NCBI RefSeq assembly: GCF_012489685.1
Contig: NC_080044.1
Coordinates: 28,562,369-28,626,368 of the forward strand
DNA: 64,000 nucleotides
Direction of reading: 5' to 3'
Source: Lotus japonicus
Lineage: Eukaryota; Streptophyta; Magnoliopsida; Fabales; Fabaceae
A model generated the notes under the pieces. It had not been told where the DNA came from. It worked only from the letters and a program-made list of their open reading frames with translations, and made no database searches. Within the stretch, counting starts at the first letter, position 1. Each line of letters starts with the position of its first letter. Made by a program: the position numbers and the translations under genes. Positions 13,517-25,858 of the stretch are shown here, piece by piece.

Positions 13517-16500
13517 CACATTTATGTATGTGCTGATGGCGGCATTTCTTGCAAAAAGCTGGAGGAGCATTACATTTGCCACAGTTTGGTCACCCACTGC
13601 TTACCTACTTGTCTCATTAGTAGTATGAAGGCAATAAATTTCATCATTTTCTGAAGTATCTGATTTAGTGAAAATAAATTTAGTTTAACATTGGTCGAAG
13701 ATTTAATTATGTATGTAATGATATTTTTTCATGCATGCCAGCTAATTTATGCACTTCTCTATTTTTCCTTCTCTAATTCAGGCTGAAATTAGAACTCTTG
13801 AAACTCAACTCAATGAAGCTCTTAGATCCAGCGAAAGTAGGTCAAAGTTTGTCTTAGAAAAAAGCTCTGAGACTCTATCTGATTCCAGACCAACTGGAGA
13901 TGGCATGGAGACTTCTGCAGTAACCAAAAAATTAGAAGAAGAACTCAAGAAACGTGATGCCCTGATTGAGGTCTGCTATTCTTGGCAACTGTGTATGATT
14001 GTTGTAGTTTAACAATAACTGTTTTCTATTAGATTGTGGTTATTGCTTCTAACGTCTTTGATCTTCAAATTCAGTAAATTTGAATAAGTAAATTTATTTT
14101 CATCAAACCCATTAATTTCCGTAGCACTCCTCTATATCTTGTAGACATAAGTGTGGTACATATAGATATAGGAGCATAATTTGAACATAGATGGACTTCC
14201 GTGGTTGAAAGAAACAACTAAATTGAAAATTTTGCTGCAATAATGTGATTGATCTATTGGTGCAATATATTTTGCTGCAACCAGGATAAACTTAGTAATT
14301 TGCTGATTGGTCTATTGACATCATTAATATATGTGACGAATGGGAAAACAGAAGCTAAATTTGCTACGAAGTAACTTTACCTTCAAATTTTGGTTTGTAT
14401 CTTCTGATAATCATTCCAGTTTGTTGAAGATATACTCGGTCTCAATGGTTGCCCTGGCATAAGTTCTGAATACTTCTTTTGTTTAACACTTTAGACTTTA
14501 CCCGTATTGAGATTTGATCTGCTTAGTGTAATTTCATATGGTTTTTGTGAGGAGCTCAGTTTGATTTTTGAATCTTTTTGCAGAGGCTGCATGAAGAAAA
14601 TGAGAAATTATTTGATAGATTAACTGAGAAAAAATCTGTGGCTGGATCGCCCAAGGTAGGAAAGTTTCACTACAAACTGAATTAACTGTATATAAAATCA
14701 TCTTGAACTATATACAATTATCTTTATTGGCCTTTCTAAATGTGACACCTCTATAACTTTTATATATCAAATTATGGCATTTTATGAAAATAACTTGCAC
14801 TGTACATGACACGTTATTTTCAGCTTTCAAGTCCATCACCTCGTGAATCAGTTAATGCTCAGCCTCGAGATATGGGAAGGTACGACTTATCATATTTCTT
14901 TTAGTTTTGCAGTTCTGTTTTGTTTTCAACCACCTGATCAGTTGATTTATTCTCACCGGCTTGAAACAGGAATGGCACCAGCAATACAACATCTCAGTCC
15001 ATGAATGTTCTCCCTTCACCTTTGGCCACTGATAAGAATGACGGCACAGTTGCATTAGTTAAATCTGACTCTGAAATAGTTAAGACTACCCCTGCTGGTG
15101 AATACCTTACTGCTGCCCTGAATGACTTTGATCCAGATCAGCATGAAGGGCATGCTGCCATTTCTGATGGTGCAAACAAGCTTTTGATGCTGGTATGCAT
15201 GGGTGATCTATCCGTTGTTCAGTTTGCTGAAATTAGCTTTATTATAATATGTGCAGATATGTTCTTTCTAGTTTTATGTTGAGATGAGTCTTTAATGTTT
15301 TAGGCACAAGCCTCAGCAGAATAATGCAAGGTCCTGGGGTATATTCCCTAAGAATGAAAACATTTTGGCAATGCATGTTCTCATTCAGTTTGAAAGTTTT
15401 CTGATGCTTACTTGTCAATTTGCTCTAACAAAGAATATGTTATCACAAAGAGAAAATCTGATGGGCTTGGAAAAAATAACAAAAGATAACAGTGAAATAA
15501 GTGGCTAAAAATTGCTACAAAACTGCTGAACGAGAATGCACAGACACTTCACAAAAGTTTCCAAGTCATGTTGGATACTTTGGAGACTCTTTAAATACTT
15601 CCAGTTGTATTTTGTAATCTTTTGGCTTCTATATTAATTTATCTCAATACTCGTGGAAGTATCACAATAGTGTTAGATAACTGATTGAAATATATTTTAT
15701 CTAGAATGGCTCGTGCGAACATTAAAATCTTGATTCCTTCTTTTAATTTAAGGTTTGTGTTTCTATATTAGTATCAAACTATACTAATCTATTATAGCCA
15801 TAGCATATCTTATCATTTTAAAATTTTGTGTCTTATCTTTCTCTCTTTTAATTTAAGGTTTGCTTAGTATCATACTAATAGTTATGTAATATACTATAGC
15901 CATGTCTTATCTTATACTTTCTAAAGTTTGTTATATGTTTGTCTTGTATTACATCCTTGCTTTGTAAGTGTCCAATCACTTAGCACTTTAGTAATATAAA
16001 TTCCCATGAAGCAACCATGAACATGAATTAATCATAAAAAAGTGGTTGTAACTTGTAAATTGTAATATGTAAACACAATTCTATCCATTATAGAAACAAG
16101 GGTAAAGAGACCAATTCAATGATGTTGATTGCTCTGTCTCAGTAAAATTATCTGTACCTATTCCAATTCTGATAGTACGTAAATATTAATTTCAGGCTAC
16201 AATTTTATAAAAATATTTCAAAATTGTTGCAGGTTCTGGCTGCTGTCATAAAAGCCGGTGCCTCTAGAGAACATGAGATACTTGCTGAAATTAGGGATGC
16301 TGTTTTCTCTTTTATTAAGAAAATGGAACCAAAGCGAGTTATGGACACCATGCTTGTTTCCCGTGTTAGAATTCTGTATATACGATCTTTACTTGCAAGA
16401 TCCCCAGAGTTGCAATCGATTAAGGTAATAGAAAATAGAGGTTATAGGATTTCTCTCTTTTTTGTTGAACAAAAGAATGTTGTAATAATTTTTTCTGCGT

Positions 16501-19500
16501 ATTTAGTGGCGTTTAATTCAGTTTAATGGCATACCTTTTCTTAATTTGATAACACTTGTACTTTTAATTGAAAGGTCTTGCCAGTTGAGTGCTTTCTTGA
16601 GAAGACTAATACTGGTCGAAGTAGAAGTTCCAGCCGAGGGAATAGTCCTGGAAGGTCTCCTGTGCAATATGTTGATGAGCAGATCCAGGGCTTTAAAGTA
16701 AATTTAAAGCCAGAAAAGAAGTCTAAATTTTCGTCTGTTGTGTTGAAGATACGTGGGATTGATCAGGTAGCTGCTATTAATCTATTATTTTACAATCATT
16801 CTTTATGCTTACGTACTAACATCATAAGAGCTTGTTAGTAACAGACCATCTATTATAAAAGTATGTGAAAGAAAGAAATAAGGGTGTCTCAATGCTGCAG
16901 TTGGGCTTAATTTTCCAATTAGCTAAAGATAATCATTATTCATTAATGTAGTAACTATGAGAGAATTTTTTGCAATAGAGTAGGATATTGCCCTATTAAA
17001 TGATTAGGGAAAAATAGAAGAATTAGGAAATGACTTTACAGAGATCCGCACTCTTGAATTCCTGAAGGTAGACAGTTTTGTAAAATTTCCTTCTTTCAAC
17101 CTAAGAGTTCCTGTTGTGTTGGTTAGGGAAGTCCTAGCAACTAGAGTACATTTTCTGTTCTTAGGAGTAGAAAATTAGAGAAGGAAATAGTAGTTTCTCC
17201 TGTGACTTCTTTTCAAATATTGAACATTTTAATGTTTTTTACCATTTTGTGTTGTACCTGTGTTTTATTATTATCTTAATAACTGGACTAGGAATGCTGA
17301 GCAAGGTAGCCTTTGTTGAACTTCGAAGCTTCTTTTTAGTTTTTGGGCTGCTCATGGGTCTTAATTTTTTTTTTCTGGCTCATACCGAACAAGAATTCAG
17401 CTCACATGTAGTTTTTTCTTTCCGCATGTTCACTTTGTAATTTGTAATAAATTTCACAGGACATCTGGAGGCAGCAAGTAACTGGTGGAAAGCTTAGAGA
17501 AATTACTGAGGAAGCCAAAATTTTTGCAATTGGGAACAAGGCTCTTGCTGCACTCTTTGTACATACTCCAGCTGGTGAGCTGCAGCGCCAAATTAGATCC
17601 TGGCTTGCAGAGAATTTTGATTTTCTCTCTGTTTCTGGAAATGATGCATCGGAGGGGTCAACTGGTCAGTTGGAACTTCTTTCAACTGCAATTATGGATG
17701 GTTGGATGGCTGGACTAGGTGCTGCTCTACCTCCTCACACTGATGCTCTTGGCCAGCTATTATTTGAATATTCAAAACGTGTGTATACTTCTCAACTACA
17801 GCACTTGAAGGTATGCTCATGTTGATTATGATTGTAATTGCCATTGTTTCCTTATATTCTTGCCAAACATAGTACTCAGGCATATTTTCCGTTTGTCAAT
17901 GCCTTAAGTTTTGAAATTATGTTCAGTCATTGTAATGTATATATATCTGTACCATATTGTAAATAAGACACAATAAACATTTCAGATTAACCATTAATTT
18001 GGTACTAGAGCTCTCTTGTTTAAAGAGGTTTCGTTTGGACCGTCACGGTGAGACTAGCACTATGCCATATACCTGTGGTCTTTTGTTTTCCAAATGTGCA
18101 CCACGTTTCGCCTCAGGGTCGCCATCTGGTCTTCCCCTCGAACTCTGTCATAAGAACTTAGTCACCTGGCCTCACACACTGATCGAATACGCTTCCTTGT
18201 CAAGCACATGAGTTACATGCGCTGCCTTACATGTGTCTATTGACGTCGCCGCTAGGCTGGCTTGGCTCATCAATCTCTCTTTTTTTTTGTTTTTCCTCTC
18301 TTTGGTCATTTTCGTTGAAAGAGTTTTGCAGGTCAATTCCAACAATGTTGTCGTGTTTTTTAGGGAAGTATCGATTCTTTATTCTTCCCCTGTCTCGGTT
18401 CTCCCAAAGCTAATTCTAAGGTTGAATCCTTAAAAGAAGAGTTTGGTCTTCTTCCTGTTTTCAGGGTCAATTACATTCGAGAAATTGATTTGAAAGAATT
18501 ATTTGGGCTGGCATAAAGTTGCGGAAATTGGGTTTTGAGGCCTAGAGGATAACAGGCATATCTCTTCTGTGAACTCTAGGGGCAGATTTGTTGACTATGT
18601 CTTTATGGGGTCCTAGGATATCATACATATGTGATATGCTTCAGCATGAGGGGGAATGTTGATTATGGTTGTATTAGGCATAGTTTCCATATTTCAATCA
18701 AGATGTTTAGGAAATCTGTTCAGTTATTGTGTATATATTTTTACACTATTGTGATAATACACTAGAAACATTCATTAATTCTTAGATCTGCTTAGAGTGA
18801 CTAATGAAAGCATACCTCATAAGTTCTTGATAACTGGATGAATAATCATAGTCTAAATAGAATCTAATTTTGATCTATGATGTGAGCATCTTCAACGTTG
18901 TACTTGTTTAATAATGCGTTGGGCCTCTGTTTTCTGACATGGTTATCAGGATATTGCTGGTACCTTGGCAACAGAAGAGGCTGAAGATGCAGCACAAGTA
19001 GCCAAGCTGCGGTCTGCTCTAGAATCTGTTGATCATAAAAGAAGAAAGGTGCTTCATTTTGTTCAACTGTTAAATCTGATGTATGGCTGTAATTGTGTAA
19101 TATCAATTTATCTTTGCATATATCTTGAGTACCTGCATGAATCCAAGCTTTTGTCATTGACAAAAGGTGCAAAATAAATATTAATATTAAGTCCTGATTT
19201 TAATGCAACTTTTCTTTTAAAATAAATGGAATTCTATTTTGATAGGGTAGGTGAGCCTTGGCTTAACAGTAAAGTTGTTGCCTTTTGACCTGTAGGTAGT
19301 GGTCCAGGTTCTAATTGTTTAAATAGCCTGTATCTCTCTTTTTGGAGCATTAATAAGATCCCTCTTTCCGAACGATGCTAGGAACATCTGACCCTTTCTA
19401 GAGCTCAATAAGGAAGGGGCTAGTGTATTTAGGCCACCCTTTATATATATTGATTTCCATAATTGGGAGATGCTCCGATAAAAAGTGGAACTTTCATGAA

Positions 19501-22500
19501 AAACACTGGTAACAAGAGTAGAGTTCCTTTCACTGCCAGAAGGATATAAATCAAGAGATATATTGAAATATAGAAACCATTCATTAGAGATAATCTCAAA
19601 TACTGTTGTTAGAATATAATATAAAACCATTGTTGTAGCCCTTACCCGATAGCTTAAGCTTTTGGGTTAATTGGTTACTTGACATGGTATCAGAGCCTCT
19701 ATGGCCGAGAGGTCTAGAGTTCGATCCTTGCACCCCTCACTTTCTAATTAAAAAGTGGAATTATTTAATTAAGCACATGGTAGATGGGCCTGTGCATTTA
19801 TCCACCCTTCAAGCCCAAAAGGCTCTTGCGTGAGGGGGCATGTTAGAATATAATATAAAACCATTCATATAGCCCTTACCCAATAGCTTAAGCTTTTGGG
19901 TTAATTGGTTACTTGACAACTATAAAATGAGAAATTACTCTCACCTCCTTAAGTAAATCAAGAGATATAAATACAGAAACCACTCCTAAGACCGTCTCAA
20001 ATACTATAAGTTACTCGCGTTTTATTTTTTGTCAGGACTCTTAATCCAAATGACATAAAGAAAAAAATCATGTAATATGGAGAAATATGGAAACCATTCC
20101 TTAGATAATCTTACACTATTTTGAGATATAGTCCTGAATCCTGATATTATGATTTATCCTTAGATATTCTAACTGTTATGCGTCTAAGATCTAAAGAGTT
20201 TTTTTTTTGTTCTTTGAACTTCAGTAGCTTTAATCTTGGTAGCCTTCAATGGAAGTTCTACTTCTGATAACCTGTCATTAAAAATGGATGGCCATTTTTA
20301 TTTATTTAGTTTATATTCTTTGGTCTGTATTCATAGGCTACTAATTCAGTCTTACTGCGTTGTGATGGATGGTGTAAATCTGGTTATAAAAGCATTTTGG
20401 AAAATATCATAGTGCACTATTATCTTTAATGAATTTCTACATTGATGTTGATTTCTTCTTTTTTATTTTCACAATCAGATTCTGCAACAAATGAGAAGTG
20501 ATGTAGCTTTATTGACATTGGAAAATGGTGGTTCACCAATTTTGAATCCTTCTACTGCAGCTGAAGATGCGCGATTAGCATCTCTTATTTCACTTGATAG
20601 CATATTAAAGCAAATCAAGGTTCTTATATTGTTCGAATGTATTTTTGAGAGCTAGTGTCCTAATTGGATATATCAATAACTCAATGTATTTTTTAAACAG
20701 GATATAACAAGACTTTCTTCTGTGAGCATCTTGAGCAGAAGTAAGAAAAGAGCGATGCTTGCTTCTCTCAATGAACTAAAAGATCAAATGCCGTCACTTC
20801 TTGAAATTGATCATCCATGTGCTCATAGCCACCTTGCAGATGCTTGCCACATGGTTGAGGTATGGAATGTTGAATTGTGTGAATAGCCTTTATGTCAGGT
20901 ATAATATCAATTATATAGAAACTATACTGAAGCAGTTTAGGTCAATTCTCCCATTTACACCCAACTCAGTTCCAGAGTTCTTCTCATTCCTGAGCTGTAT
21001 ATTATATTTCAAAAAACTTAATTATGTTTCTATAATCATAGTTATCAATCACGGATCACAGCCACCGAAAGAACTGGGATAGCGGAATGGCTGCGATATG
21101 GTGGTTGCCGGAGGTCCGTCAGAGAGAAGGTCGGGCGGTGGCCGTTCGCGCCTGAGAGAGAAAAGGAGACGAAGTTGTGTTTCCCAGGTCGTGGAGGTGG
21201 AGGCGTGCAAGCTCCCCGTCTTTCATTTAGGGTTTCTTTCATAGGGAAGTTCCATAAAAGCCCCTCACAAAACCTTTTAAAGTCAAGGGTATTTTCATTC
21301 AGGGTATCTTTAATAGGGAAATTCCATAATAGCCCCTAAGGTACCCACTTAACCTTTTAAAGTCAAGGGTATTTTCATAAGTCTAGAGCCCTTCCCTATC
21401 GCGCTGCATCGCAAATAGGCGAGCGGAGACGTGATGAGCCCTGCCGTCCCAAGGGGTCGGAGCGCTCACGCGCAATAGATAACATAGATGATAATTGCAT
21501 TCAATGTATCATCAACATAAACAAGGTGAAAGATGCAAACAGAATTCTATTATTTTTGTAATGCTGATATACAAGGGAGAATTTCATTACAAGAGTTACC
21601 CCTTTACATCTGAAAGGCTTAGTTCTGTAACAATTATTCCCTAACTAAACTAAATCACTTCTCCTATTTCATATATTCCTTCTAACCAACTATTGTCAAT
21701 AACCCAATGTGTTACCGAACTAATTATCCCACTATCTATTTTTCGTGTTTATTTCTTCGGCTGTTCACCTACTTTATTTTGTTGCTCAAGCCTGTTGTTG
21801 ACAATACCTCCTGTCAATCAATCAACCTATTAGAATTCGAGGTAGGCCTAACTCTGCCCCAACTATACGCAGTCTGAACTATATGAATTCTAATATGATA
21901 TCAGAGCTTCCTAGGTTTGTTTTTTGGGCTAACCATAAATGGGCATCCCACAATGTCTAGTCCTGCAAACTTCACGCTCAAATGTTCAGCCTTGGACTTG
22001 AGGGGTGTGTTGTGTTAAGGGTCTAGAGAAATTCTCACCCCTGAGCTACCTTTGAGGATAGAGTTAGGCATAACCTAAATTTGAAGGCAACCAGGTCCTC
22101 GAGTCAAGGTTGAATTTTTGAAACTGGTCACAAGAGGTAGATAGATCCGCTCTCACATAGCCTCTTCTGCTGTTTTATCATGACATTGTACCAAAATCTG
22201 ATCCATATAGTTGCCTTGCCTACTAACAGAACGGGTTGCCAGTATTGTGATGGGCTTATATAAAGCTCAAGCAACCCATAATTCTTCCAAGAGTTAAGAC
22301 TGCGCGATCTCCCACTGCCTTCTTTAGTTGAGATACGTGAATTCTAGGTTGTAGCCGGGAGATGGAATTGGAAAGCTACTGGTCTGGCCTAGTGGAGAAC
22401 CAAAGAAGGGCTGAAATAACCGGCAGTTAGCTTTGGGTGCTGATGAGTATGCATGAATCCCTGCCAATTGAACCTCATTTTCAAATAGACCCAATCTCCT

Positions 22501-24024
22501 TGCTGCATACTAGAGGGTTTCATATGAATCTTAGCTCAGCGGATCAAATGGGGTTGAGCTTGAACTAGATCCTGTAATAGATATTTGAGTTGGAAAATCA
22601 TTTAGATCTGCAGGAAAGACCAACAAGACCGAGCCAGAAAATCTAGATATACTCCTCGACCTTTCCCACCTGATTCATTCATACGTCCGTAGACTTCGAC
22701 TTTCAAATATTTTGAGCAGCAAGATGATGAAACTCTCCCAAAAATGTTCTCAACACCCATGCTTAACTGCTTCAGATTTACAGGCAGGAAGAAAAATATC
22801 AAATGGGACCACGTAAGGGGAAGCATGTGGGAACCTATAACTTGATGGATGGGAAATATGAGTAACTTTGAGGTGCCGAAGGTAGACTCAAGTAGCAGTT
22901 CAGCATCAATATAGGGCATCCTTTGTCTCCCATGTAGCAAGCTCAGTTTTGTAATTGATTGCAGCAGAGGACCTGTCAATATGACACATCCCTCTGCCTT
23001 TCATAAACACCTTGGTTTGAAACTAAACGTTCTACCCATTAAAATTAGCTTAGAAGATTTTGGTTGCCATTGTTTAGAAAATCTTAAAGTCTAAACTTGG
23101 GATGAAAACAAATCACGTAATGTGGGGAATATAATCAATAGACCGCATGGGCTAAAGCTAGAAAAACTGACTACCTAGTATAAGAGAGAAAAATCTATGT
23201 TGCCTTGTGAAAGTGTCTGAATGACCTTTATGTATTTTTCCCATTTATGTGTATGATCTATGGGTACTAACTCTATTTAGTGCAATTATACATTTTAAGT
23301 GCCAGTTAATTAGGATTCCTAATTATTAAATGTGCTAGTTGGCTGCTGCACTAACATGCAAAGTTGAGTCTTTTTCATATCATTTTATGGTGATCATCCC
23401 GTCCTCTGTTCACCTGGTATTTAGGAGTTTATAGCACTATTTAAATGATCACCAATGCTTAAAGTTTGCTGTTGTTTATGCTGGAGCTGAGTACTAAGGA
23501 TTGAATTGCTGGAAAAGTATTTCGATTGATTTTCTTGTGGTGCCTAAATCCTCTATTCTGTTGTGATACAGTCAATTCCTGAAGAAGATGACCACATTCA
23601 AGATCCATCTCATGGTCGCAAATCAACAGATCTGGGGTCTGGATCTGAAATTGATGTGGCACAGTGGAATGTACTCCAATTTAATACGGGTGCTAGCTCA
23701 CCCTTTATAATAAAATGTGGAGCGAACTCAAGTTCAGAACTAGTCATTAAAGCTGATGCTCGAGTTCAGGAACCTAAAGGCGGTGAAATTGTGAGAGTTG
23801 CCCCTAGACCCTCCATTTTGGAAAACATGAGCTTGGAGGAAATGAAACAAGTATTTGCCGAGCTACCTGAGGCTCTAAGCTTGCTTGCCCTAGCAAGGAC
23901 TGCAGATGGCACTCGGGCACGATATTCTAGGTTATATAGGACTTTGGCTACCAAGGTTCCATCCCTTAGAGACTTGGTCAGCGAGCTCGAAAAGGGGGGT
24001 GCTCTCAAGGATGTAAGAACATGA
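3058..24024 (+). CDS. KAC1: Kinesin-14, KAC/KCA type (actin-based chloroplast movement)
   Basis: Spliced by GT/AG with consistent phases into 23 exons: 3058-3288, 3937-4060, 4478-4564, 4770-4940, 5017-5123, 5335-5466, 5588-5766, 6179-6340, 9433-9524, 10492-10643, 10853-11026, 12920-13066, 13782-13970, 14584-14655, 14824-14879, 14970-15192, 16233-16424, 16575-16766, 17460-17810, 18950-19048, 20479-20619, 20701-20859, 23572-24024. The product is 1,294 residues; Arabidopsis KAC1 is about 1,270. Seen: an S/P-rich start; a motor core from about residue 145 with P-loop GQTHSGKT (about 230-237) and switch II DLAGSE (369-374), while switch I is divergent (VSHLIVTIHI instead of SSRSH); coiled coils at about 535-700; a conserved C-terminal half matching KAC along its length. 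Known: Arabidopsis KAC1/KAC2 (KCA1/KCA2) mediate chloroplast movement and anchoring with short actin filaments, and KCA proteins bind CDKA. Inferred: same role. KAC1 versus KAC2 orthology is not settled. Several introns hold transposons, but no exon is broken. Confidence 0.95.
7067..7132. repeat. Short perfect inverted repeat in KAC intron 8
   Basis: A 19-bp sequence ending GAAGTTCATGT (7067-7085) is followed after 28 bases by its exact reverse complement (7114-7132). It would form a strong RNA hairpin in the KAC primary transcript. It may be the ends of a tiny MITE; no target duplication was found. Confidence 0.6.
8040..8850 (+). pseudogene. Copia reverse transcriptase-RNase H remnant in KAC intron 8
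   Basis: With several frame changes and stops, the plus strand resembles the C-terminal part of Ty1/copia pol. At about 8051-8130 it reads [16 protein letters not shown], corresponding to the YVDD box and following helix. Next come a frame-shifted stretch like the RT thumb and a segment near 8530-8660 recalling the RNase H region. No LTRs were delimited. It lies in the same orientation as KAC inside the 3.1-kb intron 8 (6341-9432). Confidence 0.55.
9857..9893. repeat. TA / CATA microsatellite in KAC intron 9
   Basis: A (TA)n run of about 24 bases passes into (CATA)n. It lies in intron 9 of the KAC gene. Confidence 0.9.
11270..12500 (-). pseudogene. Degenerate 3' part of a Copia element, antisense in KAC intron 11
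   Basis: On the minus strand, 12278-12469 encodes a decayed start of the reverse transcriptase region ([15 protein letters not shown]). 11708-11968 encodes the RNase H end ([17 protein letters not shown] and [11 protein letters not shown]). Just beyond, at about 11690-11706, is a polypurine tract (minus strand CTTCAGGGGGAGAAAG), then about 420 bp that behaves as the 3' LTR. The order RT, RNase H, PPT, LTR is correct for the 3' end of a Ty1/copia element, with stops and deletions throughout. It accounts for most of the 1.9-kb intron 11 (11027-12919). Confidence 0.72.
13464..13514. repeat. TA microsatellite in KAC intron 12
   Basis: About 25 consecutive TA units. A shorter TA run sits at about 13291-13315 in the same intron (13067-13781). 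Open frames reading Ile-Tyr repeats across it are artefacts. Confidence 0.95.
17820..18785 (+). mobile_element. Small non-autonomous LTR retroelement (LARD-like) in KAC intron 19
   Basis: A sequence starting TGTTGATTATG occurs at 17820 and again at 18657, followed in both by related AT-rich sequence ending near CATTAATT. The left copy (to about 17998) is followed by TGGTACTAGAGC, a variant of the tRNA-iMet primer site TGGTATCAGAGC. The right copy is preceded by the purine tract GCATGAGGGGGAA. This is the LTR, PBS, interior, PPT, LTR order. The roughly 650-bp interior has no coding similarity I can see. The LTRs are diverged, so the insertion is old. Element ends are approximate. Confidence 0.6.
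19607..19918 (+). mobile_element. Complete TRIM element in KAC intron 20
   Basis: Two 78-bp terminal direct repeats (19607-19684 and 19841-19918) begin TGTTAGAATATAATATAAAA and end CTTGACA. Immediately after the first is TGGTATCAGAGCC (19685-19697), the initiator-methionine tRNA primer site. Immediately before the second is GCGTGAGGGGGCA, a polypurine tract. The interior is only 156 bp and codes for nothing, the definition of a Terminal-repeat Retrotransposon In Miniature. Flanks ACTGT (19602-19606) and ACTAT (19919-19923) are a 5-bp target duplication with one mismatch. A relative lies at 27399-29642. Confidence 0.9.
21060..21480. repeat. GC-rich insert with a tandem duplication in KAC intron 22
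   Basis: This stretch is far more GC-rich than the surrounding intron. It holds two copies of a sequence of roughly 75 bp containing CCTTTTAAAGTCAAGGGTAT (copies at about 21237-21300 and 21307-21378). Its margins carry loosely inverted sequences (ATAGTTATCAATCACG and the complement of CAATAGATAACATAG), so it may be a MITE. Family unassigned and no coding capacity. Confidence 0.4.
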
Positions 24025-24266
24025 CCGTGGAAGGGCTGGATGGATATTATGTGCCTCAACCATGCTAAGCTCTTTGGGAGTTGGTTTAAGCGGTATAACA
24101 TTTTCTGTCTTGTTTGCTTTACTCTTGGGAGGCAAAATCTCTCTGTACAATGTAATCGTCACTATGCGTGCACGTTTTGTAACACTAATTTTTATGTATT
24201 TATTTCCTGCAGTTTTGCTTAGGGTGTAGTTAATTCCAATAGCTAATTCACAAAAAAAAAAAGTTA
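24025..24266 (+). other. 3' untranslated region of the KAC gene
   Basis: This follows the TGA at 24022-24024 and precedes a duplicated MITE block. The exact poly(A) site cannot be fixed. No other gene is supported here. Confidence 0.5.
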
Positions 24267-25073
24267 ATCCAAATAGCTTGAAATACGTTTGCCAGTTGAC
24301 TTCAAACTGGTGAACAAGCTGCAACACTTGAATCTAAGCAATTGGATCCCGTGACGGATCCAGAAATTTAATGATGTGAGAGCAATATATACATAAAATT
24401 TACAAAAAAAAAATTGACATATAATGTTAGAAGTGATGACATTTTTTACTAAAGCGGACACAAGTGAAAGCATTTTTTATCAAATGGGTCATCGAAAATC
24501 ATACATTTACTACTCAAGTGAAGACATTTTGACACAAGTGAGGGAATATTTTAACAAAAGGAACATAAAAAATCACGTACTTTTACCACTTAATTTTTTT
24601 TCTAATTTCCAAAGTCAAGTGAGGGCAAATGCCCTCATATCCTTCACACAAAAAAACAATCCAAATAGCTTGATTTATTTTGAAATACGTTTGCTAGTTG
24701 ACTTCAAACTGGTGAACAAGCTCCAACACCTGAATCTAAGCAATTGGATCTAGTGACGGATTCAAAAATTTAATGATGTGAGAGCAATATATACATAAAA
24801 TATGCAACAAAAAAAAAAATTAGCATATACTATTAAAAGTGATGACATTTTTTACCAAAGCGGACACAAGTGAAAACATTTTTTACCAAATGGGTCATCG
24901 AAAGTCATACATTTACTACTCAAGTGAGGGCATTTTGACACAAGTGAGGGAATATTTTAACAAAAGGAACATAAAAAACCACATACTTTTACTACTTAAT
25001 TTTTTTTAATGATTATTTCCAAAGTCAAGTGAGGGCAAGTGCCCTCATATCCTTCAACGTGTATCCGTCACTG
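24267..25073. repeat. Tandem duplication of a MITE plus its flank
   Basis: About 390 bp starting ATCCAAATAGCTTG is present at 24267-24647 and again from 24659 to about 25053, roughly 90 percent identical by eye. Each copy has about 80 bp of flank, then a MITE starting GTGACGGAT, then AT-rich interior up to GCCCTCATATCCTTCA. Only the second copy keeps the MITE's right end. The junction between copies is ACAAAAAAACA. The duplication therefore arose after the MITE inserted. Confidence 0.8.
24751..25073. mobile_element. hAT-type MITE (complete copy)
   Basis: The left end TAGTGACGGAT and the right end ATCCGTCACTG are inverted repeats of about 11 bp. They are flanked by the perfect 8-bp duplication ATTGGATC (24743-24750 and 25074-25081), the hAT signature. 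Length is 323 bp and it is non-coding. Confidence 0.8.
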
Positions 25074-25136
25074 ATTGGATCCGAACCCAAAAGCCACTGG
25101 TGAAAATCACTCGCTAAGGTTTTTATATATTAAATA

Positions 25137-25821
25137 CTCCTTCCATTCCTAATTATAAGACCCTTTAATTTTTTCTTAGTGTCCCTTAATATAAGATCCT
25201 TACTAATTTCAAGAATAATTTACTATTCATTTTCATATTTACCCATTGCATTTATTACAGAGAGTAAGATAATATTTAAGAGATAACGAAATACAATTCA
25301 TACAATGATGAAAGATATAAGTTTAATTATGGAAGATTATATAACTATTTTTAAAACCAATTCATGAATTTCTCTCATTAAAAGTTTTCTTAATAAGCGT
25401 AATTGTCTCCAAAATGTTTTATATAGGCATGCCAATAGGTACGGGCGGACATGAGTAGTATAAATCGACCACTCACTCCGCAAGTAAAAATTAATACTCG
25501 TACCCACTCCATACCCACATGGATATCCATTATGTGGGCTTTAACCGGATTTGGAAATATTCGTGGATATCCATGGACACCTGACACTCATGAACATATA
25601 TGGATTCGTGTATCTTTATTCAAATGAAAATAATATTAAAAATAAATTTAAGATTGGACTTTACAGTTAATCAGTGTGTGAGGAAAAATAGTTATTTTCT
25701 ACCCTTTTTTTGGGTCTAAGGCTTTTTTTTACTATTACCATTGTACAAGTTTACTTGAAGTAGAACTATAACTCAAACATAAATTCATTAGATATTAGAG
25801 TTAATATACATCTCTTGAAAG

Positions 25822-25858
<37 letters not shown>

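Noticed and set aside
13314..13654. Open frames with Ile-Tyr repeats
   Set aside because: Translation of a TA microsatellite within KAC intron 12.
23766..24327. Minus-strand frames of 111-131 codons over the last KAC exon
   Set aside because: Antisense of a verified exon with correct splice phase; no features of their own.
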